The notes beneath the pieces were generated by a model. The model was given only the letters and a program-made list of their open reading frames with translations. It searched no databases and had not been told where the DNA came from. From assembly GCF_003576645.1 (NCBI RefSeq), contig NC_044923.1, forward strand, positions 2,710,509-2,774,508: a stretch of DNA of 64,000 bases, in the 5' to 3' direction. This stretch comes from Ipomoea triloba (lineage: Eukaryota; Streptophyta; Magnoliopsida; Solanales; Convolvulaceae). A program made the translations under genes and the position numbers. This document shows positions 34,951-48,095 of this stretch, one piece after another. How positions within the stretch are numbered: the first letter of the stretch is position 1; each line of letters begins with the position of its first letter.

Positions 34951-37900
34951 TCAACGGGCGATTTCTGACTTGGTCGTTGTGTAGCCCAGCTGTTGCTCCA
35001 TCTCCCAGCTTAACTTTGGGGCAACCCCATTGTGTTTTGGGACATAATCCTACACAACATACATAGGAATAGTTTAAGATAAACAACATTGTTCATGAGT
35101 TCTTGTTTGACCTAAGAACATTGGTCCTAGTCCTACAAAAACTCTTGATGCCCTATGATGCAAGAATTCTTTGTTGATTCACACATGCTATAGATGAATC
35201 AATGATGGGTATGTACCTCAAGCTTGGACATGAGTTCTTGGGCAGTCGGGGCAGATACGACGATGTGGCGGGCAGACGGTGTGATGAATCCTTCATTGAC
35301 AGCTTTGTCTATGAAACACAGAAGTGAGTTGTAGTATCCATCTACATTCAGCAGACCAACCTGTATATACACCACAAGTAATAATATCTACATGGTTACA
35401 GTCCATAAGAACAAGCTCTCTTACTGTCAATCTATCTGTAATTTAATTTATAGTGTTCGAATTTAAACTCATTTTTTTTATACAGTATATGTTATTTTCA
35501 CTATTGTGAGACTAATATGGATTTGGCCTGCGTCGTGCTCGTGGCATGCGAAGTTTGACTCTTCCTGATGCACACATACTAGAGTTGATCATCTGATCTT
35601 AAATCTAGACTTTGTTTAAGGAGAAATGAGCTCCTCCTACTTGAGTTACAATATATGGTATTTTCACTGTTGCGAGACTAATTTGGATTTGGCTTGGGTC
35701 ATGGCTTGCAGAGTTTGACTCTTATTCATAGGAAAGTTTGGTCCTAATGCACACATACCAAAGTTGATCCTCTGACCTTAAATCTAGACTTTGTTAAGGA
35801 GAAACGAGCTCCTCCTTCTCAAGTTACACTATATGGTATTTTCACTATTGCGAGACTAATATGGATTTTGCCCGGATCATGCTTGTGGCCTGCAGAGCGA
35901 CTCTTATACATAGAAAAGTTTGGTCTTGATGTGCACATACCAGAGTTGAACATCTGACCTTAAGTTTAGACTCTATTCAACGAGAAATGACTAAACAAGC
36001 TCCTTTTACTCGAGCCACACGTGTGTAGTTGTAGACTAACTTGTTTACGATATATTTACTGAATGAAAGACGAAAAGACATTCATACCGGTTTGTCATGA
36101 ATGCCTAACTGAGCCCAAGTTATGACCTCCAGGAGCTCCTCTAAAGTTCCATACCCACCTGCAGGTCATTATCATCCCAAACACAAGATGGGATTAGGAC
36201 AAAACTAAGCACAGTTAATTGCCAGATTAAATCTCAAATCAAGAACCAAACAAGATGGGATTAGGACAAAACTAAGCACAGTTAATTGCCAGATTAAATC
36301 TCAAATGACAAAACTAAGCACAGTTAATTGCCAGATTAAATCTCAAATCAAGAACCAAACAAGATGGGATTAGGACAAAACTAAGCACAGTTAATTGCCA
36401 ACAAGATGGGATTAGGACAAAACTAAGCACAGTTAATTGCCAGATTAAATCTCAAATGACAAAACTAAGCACAGTTAATTGCCAGATTAAATCTCAAATC
36501 AAGAACCAAACAAGATGGGATTAGGACAAAACTAAGCACAGTTAATTGCCAGATCAAATCTCAAATCAAGAACCAGGCCAGGCTAATACTGTATGCAAGC
36601 AAACAGGATGTGACAGCAACAACATTAATCATGTTTCTCAGACAAAAACAAGTTAATCATAGTTTTTGAACCTAAAACACAGAATAATGTAATAAAAGTA
36701 AATAGTACCTGGCAAAGCTATGAAAGCATCAGATTGCTTGGCCATTTCTGCCTTCCTTTGGTGCATACCAGACACAGCTCTCACTTCCCCCACTGTCTCT
36801 CCAGTGATCTGTGGGTAACATTAGGGACACATCTTCATCAACTTTCAACTTTTAAATCATCCCATCGACTTTAAACGGTCAATAATTGCGTAAATATACA
36901 TTAAATCTACCCCTCAAGGCCTTAACATACCGAGATAAAATAGTTAAAAGTATATACTTCTAAAAATTCTGACTTTACATGATAAAATCGATTCGGGTCG
37001 AAACAAAATGATGCGTTTAAGTATATACTTCTAAAGATTTTGACTTTACATGGTAAAATCAATTAGGAACACAAGTTAGTTACATTATTAAAGAAACATA
37101 TAAATTACCTCTCTTGGCATCAGAGTTTTAGGAATCACCCTGTCAGAAAACACAAAGGAAAGGGAGACAAAACAACATCAACAAATGGGGAGAAGAAAAT
37201 AGATTAAAATTTCAAGAAAAAAACAGAAAAGAATTAAAAAAAAAAAGAAAAAAGAAAAAAGATACCCTAAAACATGTCTTCCACCATTATAAACAGCTTG
37301 GGAAACTAGACCCATCAAGCCTATGCTCCCACCTCCATAAACCAGGTCTATGTTCCTTTCAACCTGTCAATTTTCAAAAAATAATTTTTTATATGATTAG
37401 AAAAATGCCATTGCTTCCATTAGCACGCAATTTAATTACAACTTGAATCAATTAAAAAAAAGTTACACGCAAATCTTTCTTGACATTACTTGCTAATAAA
37501 CAAAACATTAGCATTCCAATCATGTTTGCAAAAAACAGGACAACCAGTCAAGTTGGTCAGATTGTTTGCCTATTGGCTTTCTTGGTCTGATCCTGTCATA
37601 ACAATCTAAGCTGGTTTACTTCTTGTAATATTTTGTCGGCTAAGATTACAAAGTGGGATTCAACCCGTGCAAACCATCGAGCAGTGACTACAAGATTTTC
37701 TAGTACCAAACCCCTTTCTAGTTAGATCACAAAAAGGCTATATATCTTCAGGTTCTTGCATGAACATGACAAAAAGAACAATTGTGTGAAGGGGGGAAAA
37801 ACTAAAAAGACTTCAACTTTACATGGTATAAACCATCATCTTTGCAGGGAACATGGTAAAAACACTCATCTCTGCAGGGAAAAAAAAGACCTCAACTTTA

Positions 37901-38049
37901 TGACATACCAGTTGGTTTGCAAGCTGGATAGCTGCAAGCTGGTAACTAGGGTTCTTGCCAGGGCTGCTGCCACAGAAAACACAGACCCTCTTGAATCTTG
38001 ATGGCTGAGAAGGGGGAGATGGGGATTGGAACTGGTGGGTATTGTCCAT
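34951..38049 (-). CDS. LOG: LOG-type cytokinin riboside 5'-monophosphate phosphoribohydrolase, 7 exons, ~227 aa
   Basis: The enzyme releases active cytokinin bases from their nucleotides in one step. Exons on the minus strand: 38049-37909, 37363-37266, 37139-37109, 36808-36709, 36158-36088, 35360-35217 and 35049-34951, 684 bases in frame. The start [18 protein letters not shown] leads into [76 protein letters not shown] and the lysine-decarboxylase-like family signature [18 protein letters not shown] follow. The Arg/Lys of MHQRKAEM and the PGGYGT-x-E-E motif are the residues expected of active LOGs. The length matches the family (about 210-230 aa). No transit peptide is evident, so it should be cytosolic or nuclear. 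Introns 4 and 5 hold tandem arrays; intron 1 holds a SINE. The paralogue number cannot be set. Confidence 0.95.
35470..36030 (+). repeat. ~180-bp tandem repeat in LOG intron 5, three units
   Basis: Three diverged units each contain ggtattttcactattgcga, ctaatatggattt, cacacataccagagttga and tctagactttgtt...gagaaa. Unit starts are near 35480, 35655 and 35833. Confidence 0.82.
36183..36580 (+). repeat. Higher-order minisatellite in LOG intron 4
   Basis: A 67-base unit (caagatgggattaggacaaa ... aaatcaagaac) and a shortened ~42-base unit alternate. The pair and the next unit recur as a block of about 153 bases (from 36250 and from 36403), almost without differences. Confidence 0.88.
37535..37716 (+). 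mobile_element. SINE family A copy (LOG intron 1)
   Basis: The head agtcaagttggtcagattgt joins directly to cctattggctttcttggtc, so the B-box section is deleted. The 3' part (taagattacaaagtggg ... cagtgactacaag) is diverged. It lies antisense to LOG. Confidence 0.7.
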
Positions 38050-38329
38050 AGCTGGGAAAAAAAGCAATTTTGGGTAGTACCCTTTGTTCTTGGTGGTTTT
38101 TGGTAGTAACCCAAGGAGAGAAACAGAGAGATGGAGAGAGATAGAGGGAGAGAGAGATGGATTGGTAATAGGTGTGGATGAGTTTAGAGGTGGGTCAGCA
38201 AGTTTTTTCTGCACTTCTCTGAAATTTGTATGGCAAGAAAGAATTTAATTGATAAAGAGGGAGTGTTATTACTAGGTAGAGGAGGGAGGGAGGGAATGAT
38301 GTGTGTTAGTTGTTTGGCCTTATTGGCCC

Positions 38330-38345
38330 CTTCTTTTATATCCAA
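38330..38345 (-). promoter_or_regulatory. Probable TATA box of LOG
   Basis: The minus-strand motif ggatataaaag lies about 285 bases upstream of the ATG. The intervening leader is rich in CT runs (gagagag on the plus strand), as in many plant 5' UTRs. Confidence 0.45.
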
Positions 38346-38629
38346 ATATCAAATGCCACTTCTCCACTACACACACTTGGCAATTTCTCTCCATCATTAT
38401 TGCACTAAATAAACTCTTTTTTTTTTTTTGGAAAGCCACTAAATAAACTCTTATCTTAACTAAGTTACACATCTTTTCAACCAATAAACCATATTCAAAT
38501 TAAAAAAAAAAAAGATTTATGAATTTCTTACTTACACAGTTACACTACCTCAAACAATCTGGGGATAGGCTCTACCAATTTAGTTTAGAGTGAGTTGGAG
38601 TTAGGCTCTTTCTTAGCAGAAGGGTGTAA

Positions 38630-39000
38630 TTAGTGTAGAATTGACGCACCTTAAGTATAGAATTTACGCACCTTAAGTGTTAACTTGTGCGCCTTGAATG
38701 TTAACTGATGCACAAGATTCAAAACTGATACACCTTAAACTTTAAAAATACACACTTTAAGTGTTAAAATGATGCACCTTAAACTATAAAACGACGCATC
38801 TTAAATTTTAGACTTAAACGCCTTAAACTGTAAACTTATGCACCTAACGCTACAAACTCACGCACCTTAAACTTTGCGAAAACATACCTTAAGCTTTGAG
38901 AGAACGCACATTAAGCTTTACAATTAAGTACCTTAAGTTTTCAAGTGTAGAACTGATGATGAACCTTAAGTACTGAAATGACGCACATAAAGTTCTCAAC
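38630..39000 (+). repeat. Degenerate ~25-bp tandem array (GACGCACCTTAAACTTTAAA-like)
   Basis: About 14 imperfect units share (a/g)cgcaccttaaact with variable spacers of A/T. Units include tacgcaccttaagtgtt, gatgcaccttaaactat and cacgcaccttaaacttt. The period drifts between 22 and 30 bases. Confidence 0.82.
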
Positions 39001-39147
39001 AAATATGTAAAATTGCAATAATGTCACCATGCTCTTTTTTTTTTTTTTTTTATTTATAAATTTATGTTATTTTGGGTTGTTGATTTTGATAAGATTTATG
39101 ATTAAGATTAAACCTCATCTTTCACCTGAAGAATACAACCGCACCTG

Positions 39148-39149
<2 letters not shown>

Positions 39150-39189
<40 letters not shown>
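39150..39189. repeat. (AT)n microsatellite
   Basis: About 20 dinucleotide units in a pure run. Confidence 0.95.
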
Positions 39190-39194
<5 letters not shown>

Positions 39195-39299
39195 CAACCG
39201 TAATTGGATAAAATGATAAATTGCTAAATTTGGACGGTAGAAATTTTTCTTTCTTTTCCTTTCTCCAAATGGTGTCATTTTCTGCATAAAGCTTATAGA

Positions 39300-39535
39300 G
39301 CTGGTACGAAGGAAGGTTGTGTCGCCAAGTGGGGCCCAAGACCTGCCGTCAAACTGGCGCGTGGGAGGGAGCAATCAGAACCGTTGATCCGGCATCTAAC
39401 AACAATCAGTCAGATCGACCGCTCCGGGTCTGCCCTCCCAATGTGGGGCACACTGAAACTGCAGGGCGCCACGTGTTGCGATTGATAAGGTGGGTCCCAC
39501 AGCAGTCCACTTGGCAAACCTGGCATGGGTCACAT
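39300..39535. promoter_or_regulatory. GC-rich island with G-box, no gene attached
   Basis: About 230 bases of GC-rich DNA contain CACGTG (39470-39475), ccgttgatccggc and gtgggtcccacag. The composition resembles the promoter block at 6780-7000. No coding frame follows on either side. It may be an orphan promoter, a conserved element or an old transposon end. Confidence 0.3.
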
Positions 39536-39559
39536 GATTTTTTTAATTATATTTTTATA

Positions 39560-40779
39560 ATTAAATTTCTCATTTCATCTGTCTATATTTTAAATCATAT
39601 AAACAGGTCACTACTCCTTTAGGAGGTAAATTTTGATACCTATTATTATGTTATTATGTTTGTTTTTACTTTTATTAGAATTAAATTTTTTAATAAATAC
39701 TTTTAAACAATGAAATAGAAAATAAGAAAAAAAATATGAAAAATAAAAAGATCACTGTTCATCAGTCCATGCATTAAATATCAATTTTTAATATATATAC
39801 TGTATACACATATATGTATTATATATTTATTTTAATTAATTAATTATTTATTTATTTTGATTACAATTTATATTAACTACTTCACAACCGTTTATCAATT
39901 AAGCTCTTCTAATAATTTTTCAGGTTACTAATAAAATTCAAACTCTACCCTGATTTATATTATAAGTTAAAAATGTTAAATATTAGGACTGTAATTTATG
40001 AATTTATTATGAAGAACGTGCACCACTGTGCTGGTCCTACTGGATATCCTTATCCTTATCCTTATGACATTCTGGTTTTTCCTCCTCGTTTCCCCCAATT
40101 CTACTTTTGTCAAACAACACTTGTGTCCTAACTTGAACTTTGAGGTTGCATTTATTATTTGCTTTGTTGTGTTGCCAAACCAACGATGTTGTTTTACAGA
40201 ATGTTACGTTTTTAGTCAACTTATAGAATATTAAGAAATAATATGTAGACAGTAAATATCAACACTCTATTGATTCAGCCTGTCATACATGACTTTTCTA
40301 ATGTTATATATCTCTCTTATGTAGTTTGAGAGCTATTACACTGACATAAATTTTATTCAATGTATATCCTCAAATATTAACTATGATTAATTTTCTCTGG
40401 TCACTCAAAACATGCCAGAACTAATAATTCGATCATTTTTTTCTGCTTTTTGTCAACTCGAAGAAACTAGCTTAGTGGATGGGTCCTCCAATATTCAACC
40501 ATCCAATAATTATATTTAATTTATACCATGTAAATTTTCGTATTTATTAGTTGACTAAAGAAAAGATTCATTAATTAGGTTTAAACTCGTGTTGTTTTTG
40601 AGGTGAATTGAGAAATTTACATAAATTTGTAGTTTGTTTCCTTTCATTGAACATTTGAAATGAAAGGGTCAATGGCAGCACACCACAATAATAATATTTT
40701 TTAGATACTTAATTATGATTATATAATTTTTTTGAGGAATTTATGATTATATAATATTATATCAGTAATCATCATTATA
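39560..40779. other. Gene desert, AT-rich
   Basis: I saw only AT-rich sequence with short microsatellite-like runs. There is no frame with coding character and no recognised transposon terminus. Confidence 0.5.
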
Positions 40780-41040
40780 CCATGGATCAGAGTTCACATT
40801 GCACTATGAACCCTGGTTCATGTGTTTGTGTTTTGTGTTATGACTTTTTGTATCTTGCGTTTTGTAATTCTATATTTTATGAATATGGTATAAATTCTGT
40901 ACTTGAAATAAATTAGTAATTGTATCTTATGCTATGAATTTTTGTGTTTTGTGTTGTGAAATTTTGTGCCTATAAACACAAATTATGTACCTAAATTAGA
41001 TTTGAAAAACAAGTATATATGTATGTGTGTTGCTTTAGTC
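40780..41040 (+). repeat. Dispersed AT-rich repeat copy
   Basis: It starts ataccatggatcagagttc and gaaccctggttcat. It continues with tgtgttttgtgttatgac and acacaaattatgtaccta, matching 1520-1800 in the same orientation and 6035-6600 in the opposite one. Confidence 0.6.
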
Positions 41041-41119
41041 TTTATTTTTCCTTGTATTAGAAAAAGAAAAGAAAGGAAAACTAAATATTTTGAAACCGAC
41101 CTTTTTTATTATTTTTTTT

Positions 41120-41200
41120 CTTTCTCACTGAGGCTCGCACACACCCCTCTCATATGGGGGTGCAACCGGGTGCCACTAGACCACAAGATCTTTGGCTGAA
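41120..41200 (-). mobile_element. SINE-like repeat, family B (head only)
   Basis: The minus-strand head tggtctagtggcacccggt and the gtgtgcgagcctcagtga B-box match the 57970 copy. Confidence 0.6.
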
Positions 41201-41680
41201 ACTGACTTTTTAATCTCATGTTAAAAATTTTAATGTTACTGACTTGAATATTAATATTATTATCAATAGAATAATATTAATATTATTATTATATGGCCAT
41301 ACAAATAGTTTAATACAAGTGTGTAGATATCAAATTATATTTACAAAATGTACATATATACATTCCTTTAAAAAAATATAATTGAACCAAAAAGTTCGAA
41401 AAATTACATGAATCATGTCAAGTGGCTTCGACAAAGTCACCATGGAGATGAGGTTGAATTCCTCTTAATTAGTTGAGAGCTAAACGTACTAAAGCACATC
41501 ATCAATAAATTGAAAGAGATTGAACTAAAATGTCATCCCTCCGATCCAATAAGTCAACATGGAGATAAGAATAGGACATCTGCATCGCTGCAATTAGAGC
41601 GCTTACAAGATGACGTGACAATTTAAAAAAAAAGTCATGTTATATTATTTTGCAAAGCATGTATATTATTATTTCATCAG

Positions 41681-41721
<41 letters not shown>

Positions 41722-44700
41722 TATTGATACTTTTATCGTTGAACTTTAGGAAATTAACACTTTCTGTTTTTAAATTAACTCTAAATTATATATATTGCCA
41801 TTACTTCTCGTACCTTAATTATTCTCAAATTAAAGTGACTTTTCATCGTTCAACTATTATACTAAAGTGATTAATCTACTTAGTAATCTAAAATTTGTGA
41901 TTAGGCCTAATTAAACATCAATCCATAATTCAAATGAAGTCATAATTACGAGGACCTAATTAATTAAACAACTATTGAAGCAACTGTAGTGTGTCGTCAA
42001 AGGTTGTTGTGTGTACTAGAATTGAATTATTCTCATTGCCCCCAAATTCAACCCCAACTTTTAGCAAAATTGTGTGCAAAAAATTCAAAGAAGAACCTCT
42101 CAACTGTTGAAATGTGTGCTGCAGCCACCAATCGGAAAGCTAGGAAAGTGTTGTTTCCTACTTAGCCGCTTCATTATATTATATTTTGCCTTTCAATTCC
42201 TTTCCATAAAGTAGTACTCCCTATTAATTATGCTTTTGTGACGATTTCTTGAGTTTCTTTTCCAATTGGGTCGTTGGGATATTCCAAATGAAAACTCCCT
42301 TTTTCCATGTTGATGAGGTTTGCATTCATTCCTTTTGACTGTTGAAACAACAAAAGAATCCTTAAATTCCTTGTGGTGGGTGTAAAAGGGGCACTACAAG
42401 AAAATAATAAAAAATTTAAATATACATATATATATGTACTTGTTTTTGAAAAGGATAATAACGTGGGTGAAACATAATTTCCGTACTTAAGGTAATTATA
42501 AATTCGATTTTGCCAGTACGCTCTTAATCGAGTTTATCGTGTAGAGTCTTCTTAATGTAGTTTACTTCTTTTGTGTAGTCTTCTTAATGCAATTTACTTC
42601 TTCTGTGTAGTTTACCCATTTAAAATGATCAAAAAGGCGGTAGCATTTTCGTAATTTTGACGATGCATTTAGAAACACTTGATCTATAATAATAAAAAAC
42701 GTTTTCAAATGTACTAGTCGTAATTACTAAAATTTCACTGTACTTTTCTCAGTTTTTCCTCAATTGGTGTGGCCAATCACATGGCTAGATTGGCTCTTTC
42801 AATTCAAAGAAGAATGGAGTCATCGTGTTCATTCCCGGATTTTCCCGCTGATCCAAAAAAAAATATTTATAAAATTTATTCATATTATTTATATTAAAAC
42901 CTTGAGTCATTGATGAATCCATATGAACAGATAAGATTAATGTGCACCTTTCTAAATTTTTAACCTTATCTGTCATATCATCCCGAATGGATCATATCAA
43001 TCTACAAATTTTTACTTAAATGGCTTATTCTCATTTGTTCCTAATTTTATACTACGTATATCCCTTCACTTGACTTTCCTTTAAAAATTTTGCTTTCATA
43101 ATTAGGCTCAATTGCGTCTCCAATAATGAAGCAATTTATTATGTGTGGCTCAAAAGTCATGGAGCTTACATAATGCAGTTTGCATAAACTTTCTTCCTAT
43201 CTATTTATTAATTATTTTTGCAAATTTGAAGCACTCACAAGTCACAAGTGGCAATGAAGCAATATATAATTATATATCGGTTGAGTCTTTGACCAATGCT
43301 TGTTTTTTTTAATCCCTATTTTATACGTTAATTAACATAATGATTAAGATATATTTGATGTGATTATTATGAAAATTAATATTTCATCTCATATTCTCAT
43401 CATACACACAAAAAACGAGTTAGGTTTAATTTCTTTCATCTTCTTGGAAGGTAGCAGAAAAAGATAAAGGAAGAATACATGAATCTAACCACACCCTTGG
43501 CCCTAGGGAAAAGGGTAATGAATTTTGGACCTATTCACCCTTTCAATCACTATTGAAAAATTCATAATAAATAGATAAAAAAAATTTACAATCTCAATTG
43601 AGATTAGTATATATCGATCAATAGTATCGGGTTTAATTGTGTGCATTATTAATTATTTGCGGATGCATTATTAAACGTTTTCAAACGCAACGTTGTAATT
43701 ATAAAAGAATTAATATATTTTACCTATTTTTTTTCTTAATTTCTAACCCTTGATCATCCTATATTGACGGACGAGATTAGTCTACTCATTCCCATGAGCT
43801 ACTAATTTTCATACTGTTTATATATAATGTGTGTGTGTGTGTGTGAACTTGCATTCATATGAGAACCATTTCTTAGTTGAGTACTTGCGAACTACTGTAT
43901 GAGTGCGCACAATTTACTCTCAGACATGCCTGGAAGATCGTGGAGACTCTAGAATAATTGTGTGTGCATTTGTGTAGTAAATTGTGTGTAATCATGCAGT
44001 TCTCACGTTCTCATCTCTTATTACTTGATGATGTGCAAAATAAGCTTAACTACGAAATTCTTACATTGTTCCAAAAACGATAATTAGCCTACCGTGTCCA
44101 TGGTGAGCTTCTATGTATTCATCCATCAAGAAATATAGACTAAGGAAAATGTGTTGAAATTAAAGCACCCATTAAAGAGATAGAGAATGCGTAGAGAAGT
44201 GTCCTACTCCCTTAACATAATACTATATTATAACAAAGTCAGTAGTACTAGAAAAAAAAGAATGTGGTGTCGTACAAGTGGAGACTCGGATATGCAATGG
44301 TGTCATGTTGACGTTTCCTACTACTTGAGGATGAAGTTTGTCGTGAAAAATGAGAGAAACGTATTTGTCTGCCAACCATTATTAAATTATTAAACCTATT
44401 TTTAATCAATTTTTTAATTAACATTATTATACCATATATTAACTATTGAGATGAAATTTCGTAGGTGACCTTTATACCTCAGCCGCCCAACTTTGCTCTT
44501 AAGCTTACTTCGTATTCTCCACTTCAGGGTAGAGTCAAAAATTTTATTTAGTAAGAGTGAAAAATAAAAAAATTTATGATAAAATATAAAATTATTAAAA
44601 TAATTATATATGCTCTCAATTAATATGATATTCATAAATAATTTTTATTTTAATTAGATCAACTTTAAGTATTTCTAGAATGATTTAAATATGATTAGGT

Positions 44701-46540
44701 GTATTTAAAACTTTTATATTACATTGATAAATAGTTCATAAAAAGTAAAATTTTTATCATATAAATTGTATATTTTTTAAAAATAATTTTCATAATTAAA
44801 TTACAAAACATATTTCATATTAATTAATTACTTTAAATAATTTTGGTCACATGTAACACATTATAACTTTCGCAATTAATATATAATTAGAATTATGAAT
44901 AAATCTCGCAAATCACAATTTTAATTCTAATGAGAAGATAAAATTAAAAATATAAATAGATATTTGGGATTGCGCAAACTATGTAATTAGTAAGGATAGT
45001 TTGATCTCTAGACTTTTCATAAAAAACAATCACTCCATTCTATATATCTAGCTAAACTATGCCTACATAGGCAGCTCAACTGGTCACAAGGTGAAGCAGA
45101 GAACAAGGTATACTTATTAGGGTGTTGTTAGTTGTACATAATGAAAAAATATGCAAATACTTTTTTTCTTAAGTGAAATGAATATTTCTCTAGGAAATTA
45201 CTATTTCGTATTTGTAATAAAATTATTTGTATCAACTTGTGAGTCGTTAAATTGTTAAATGTTACTATACATTTTTTATATTCAAATTTTTATATAGATT
45301 TTTAGTAATGAATGAAATATTTTATTATTATTTATTATTGTTATTAATATTTTTTTTGAAATATATTATTATTTATTATTATTTTTACCATAATAGTTGA
45401 AAATGCGTCACCAATGACTTCACATATATATATGGTTTAATTAATTAACTAACTAACTTCATATAAGGTCTCTTTCAATTCTTATCTTGGTATGTGTGCA
45501 TATATTGTATTTATTTATTTATTTATTCCAGTTTCTAATAGTCATGGGTAATAAAAATATATTTAATTATTTAATTATAAAATTATATGAGTGGATAAAT
45601 TGAAGCAAAATTAGGTCAAGATGTGTTCATATATACATCATCACACTTAAATTATTCATGAAAGGAGGCTTTAAAGTACATTAAGTAGATCCGTAGGCAA
45701 CATATGAAAGAAATCCTATCCATCAATTCAAGATTCAAAGCTCATTGTTCTCAAAAAAAAAAAAAAGATTCAAAGCTCATACTATCTTTATTTCCTCTAA
45801 TACTTTTACATCATCAAATTTATAATTCATTAGCTATTTTATTTACATCTCTACATACAGTTTCAACTTACTTTCAAATGTGAGTCTCACTATCACATCA
45901 TTATAATTTCAATTCGATTTTAATAGTCATTCTGTCATATTTTATCTGTCATGTTTACTATTCATTCGTCAAACCAATTCTTTATTCTTTCACTTTGTGG
46001 AGAAATTTTTATTTATTTATTTTACAAAAAAATTGTGTCAATTTGCAAGAAGAAAATTGGCAGGGATTGGGCAGCCTTAGAACCCTCCCAGGCTGTGGGA
46101 AAGTAGACTGCCTACCTAAAATCTAATAAACAATACTCACTATTCTTGAACTTGTCAAATGTCAATTAATATATTACCTTGCTTTGCACATGATCTTAGT
46201 TTAGTAAAATATCCATTACAATTGTACTCAAGGAGATTTGGTTCATATATGAAATCAGAATTAAATATTTAGTAATCGGATTAAATTTTAGTAAAAATAA
46301 TATGATTATTTGTTTGGTAATAAGTTAGAATCAGAATTAGTTTTGATATAAAAAAAATGTTGACAAACAATGATGAAAAAAATATGGGGTTTTATCTAAA
46401 ATCTCAGCTGATAAGTTGGATGTGAGGTTAAGCATAAAAGAAAAATGATTAGGTTCTAAATTTGATGTGTTTATAGTGAGTAACCCTATTTGGTGGTAGC
46501 TATTTGAGATTTATTAAATAGAATGAAATTATTCAATTGA
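41201..46540. other. Gene desert with an (AAT)n microsatellite
   Basis: Over 5 kb of AT-rich DNA holds an (AAT)n run at 41683-41720 and a (TG)n run near 43829-43844. I recognised no exon, RNA gene or complete transposon. Short frames here lack coding character. Confidence 0.5.
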
Positions 46541-46542
46541 AC

Positions 46543-47014
46543 TTTTTTTTTTTTGTTTTGAAAGCAAAGAAGCAATTATATTAAACCAGTAATTCCAGTA
46601 AAGAGTTTAAGAACAGGGGAAGGACATCATTCCACTCCATGAAAATCGATTTTGCCTCCTCAGCTTTAGCTAACACATGAGCATCTTTGTTTCTATCCCT
46701 TCTAATGAATTGAACCTTACACCCCCTATAGAATCAATAAGGAGAGAACAATCATAGGCTATCACACCAACATATGAGCGGAAAAAAAAGAGTTTGAAAG
46801 ACAAAAACAAAAACTCAGAGTCTGATTCCACATGAACATTTTCTAGGCCGCAACCCTTGATCCATGATAGAGCTTCCTGTATCGCCATAGCTTCCACTAG
46901 GGTAGGGTCGTGAGTACAGCGAAATGGACCATTTGCGCTTTGAAGCTGCCATCGCCGGAGAAAATGACAAAGCCAAAAATACGTAGCCGCACCTTGCACA
47001 TGCACCAAGTTCAT
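46543..47014 (-). mobile_element. 5'-truncated L1 LINE with decayed RNase H (RVT_3) domain
   Basis: Read on the minus strand, GDGSFKA, then HDPTLVEAMAIQEALSWIKG, NVHVESDSE and later RDRNKDAHVLAKAEEAK follow the order of the RNase H domain found at the end of plant L1 ORF2. At least two frameshifts separate the pieces. A poly(A) tail (46543-46554 as T on the plus strand) follows the stop by about 40 bases. Only the last 470 bases of the element remain. Confidence 0.85.
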
Positions 47015-48095
47015 TTTTTTAATGTAAAAATAAACATGTAATACACTAAAACTGAATCTTCAATACATTAAAAATAAACTTGTATGTTAGTCATCTACTT
47101 TACAATGTAAATCATGATCCACAACGTAATGGTTAATTTTTGACAAACCCTCTAAGGAAATCTAGCCATTGCCGACCGTAACCTAAATTTATATAGTTGT
47201 ATTCTTAGTCCCTGGTATAAAAACAACGAATAAACCCACCCGTTAGGCGTTACATGTTTGAAACCCTGCCTAATGGATTAAGCTTGTTGTTTTGGACAAA
47301 CATAACTAGAGTGTTTGACATAGATTCCTAAGAATTTTGTTTGGAATGAAATGAGTATGTTTTAATGTTTTATTTGACTTTTTAAGGATCCGACAAGGCC
47401 CAATTCGTATATAGTGTTATGCACCTGAGGTATGGGCCACTCTACAGAGAAAATGGACTTAAAATTATTTATATATGCATGATCACATCATGGCAAAAAG
47501 GTTCCATTATATTAGTAACAGTCTAGCAGAGAGTCAGAAATCCATAGCCAAACAGCAAAGTACGCAGCGACGGTGGCTTTCGGCGGGGCACAATGGGGCC
47601 GCCACCGCGCAATTTCGCTCTCCGTTACATTCATACCCTTATTGCTCATCGAACAACCTTAGTCGCAGAACATGGGATATAATGATATATGGCCTCCACT
47701 ACTCTCATTATATTTCCTTTTCTCTCCAATTCTTTGTCAAGAAACAGACGCTTCAACTCTGTGTCGGGTTGATATTCTAGGATTTAGATTGCTGTGTTCA
47801 GAACGACTTCGCCTTTATCGGTGCAGGTATAAAAGCCATGTCGTCTTCTGTCTTATGAGTTTGAACATGGCCCTCATCGTCTCAGTGAGGTAAATCGTAA
47901 AATGTGTTTCAACTGAATTATATGACTTATATGCTCCTACAATGATACCTTAACAAAATTAAAGAATTAAATTGACTCAGTGGCCCGTATTGAATAATCC
48001 GATTAATTAATGAACAAATGGATATGGTAAATAACAATAGAGACAATGAATGTATGCTACGGAGACAAAATTGTATTGATGTGTTATGTAATGTT
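47015..48095. other. Spacer with one doubtful open frame
   Basis: The block at 47475-47890 is slightly GC-rich around 47560-47620 and gives a 101-codon frame (MHDHIMAKRFHYISNSLAES). It has no recognisable domain or splice structure. I list it as non-coding until shown otherwise. Confidence 0.35.

Noticed and set aside
36183..36580. CRISPR-like array in LOG intron 4
   Set aside because: The repeats are contiguous minisatellite units without unique spacers, in plant nuclear DNA.
38630..39000. CRISPR-like array of gcaccttaaact
   Set aside because: Units are degenerate and spacers are A/T variants of the unit itself. No associated genes exist in a plant genome.
47475..47780. 101-codon frame (MHDHIMAKRFHYIS) as a gene
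   Set aside because: No domain, no splice sites supporting an extension, and composition close to non-coding.
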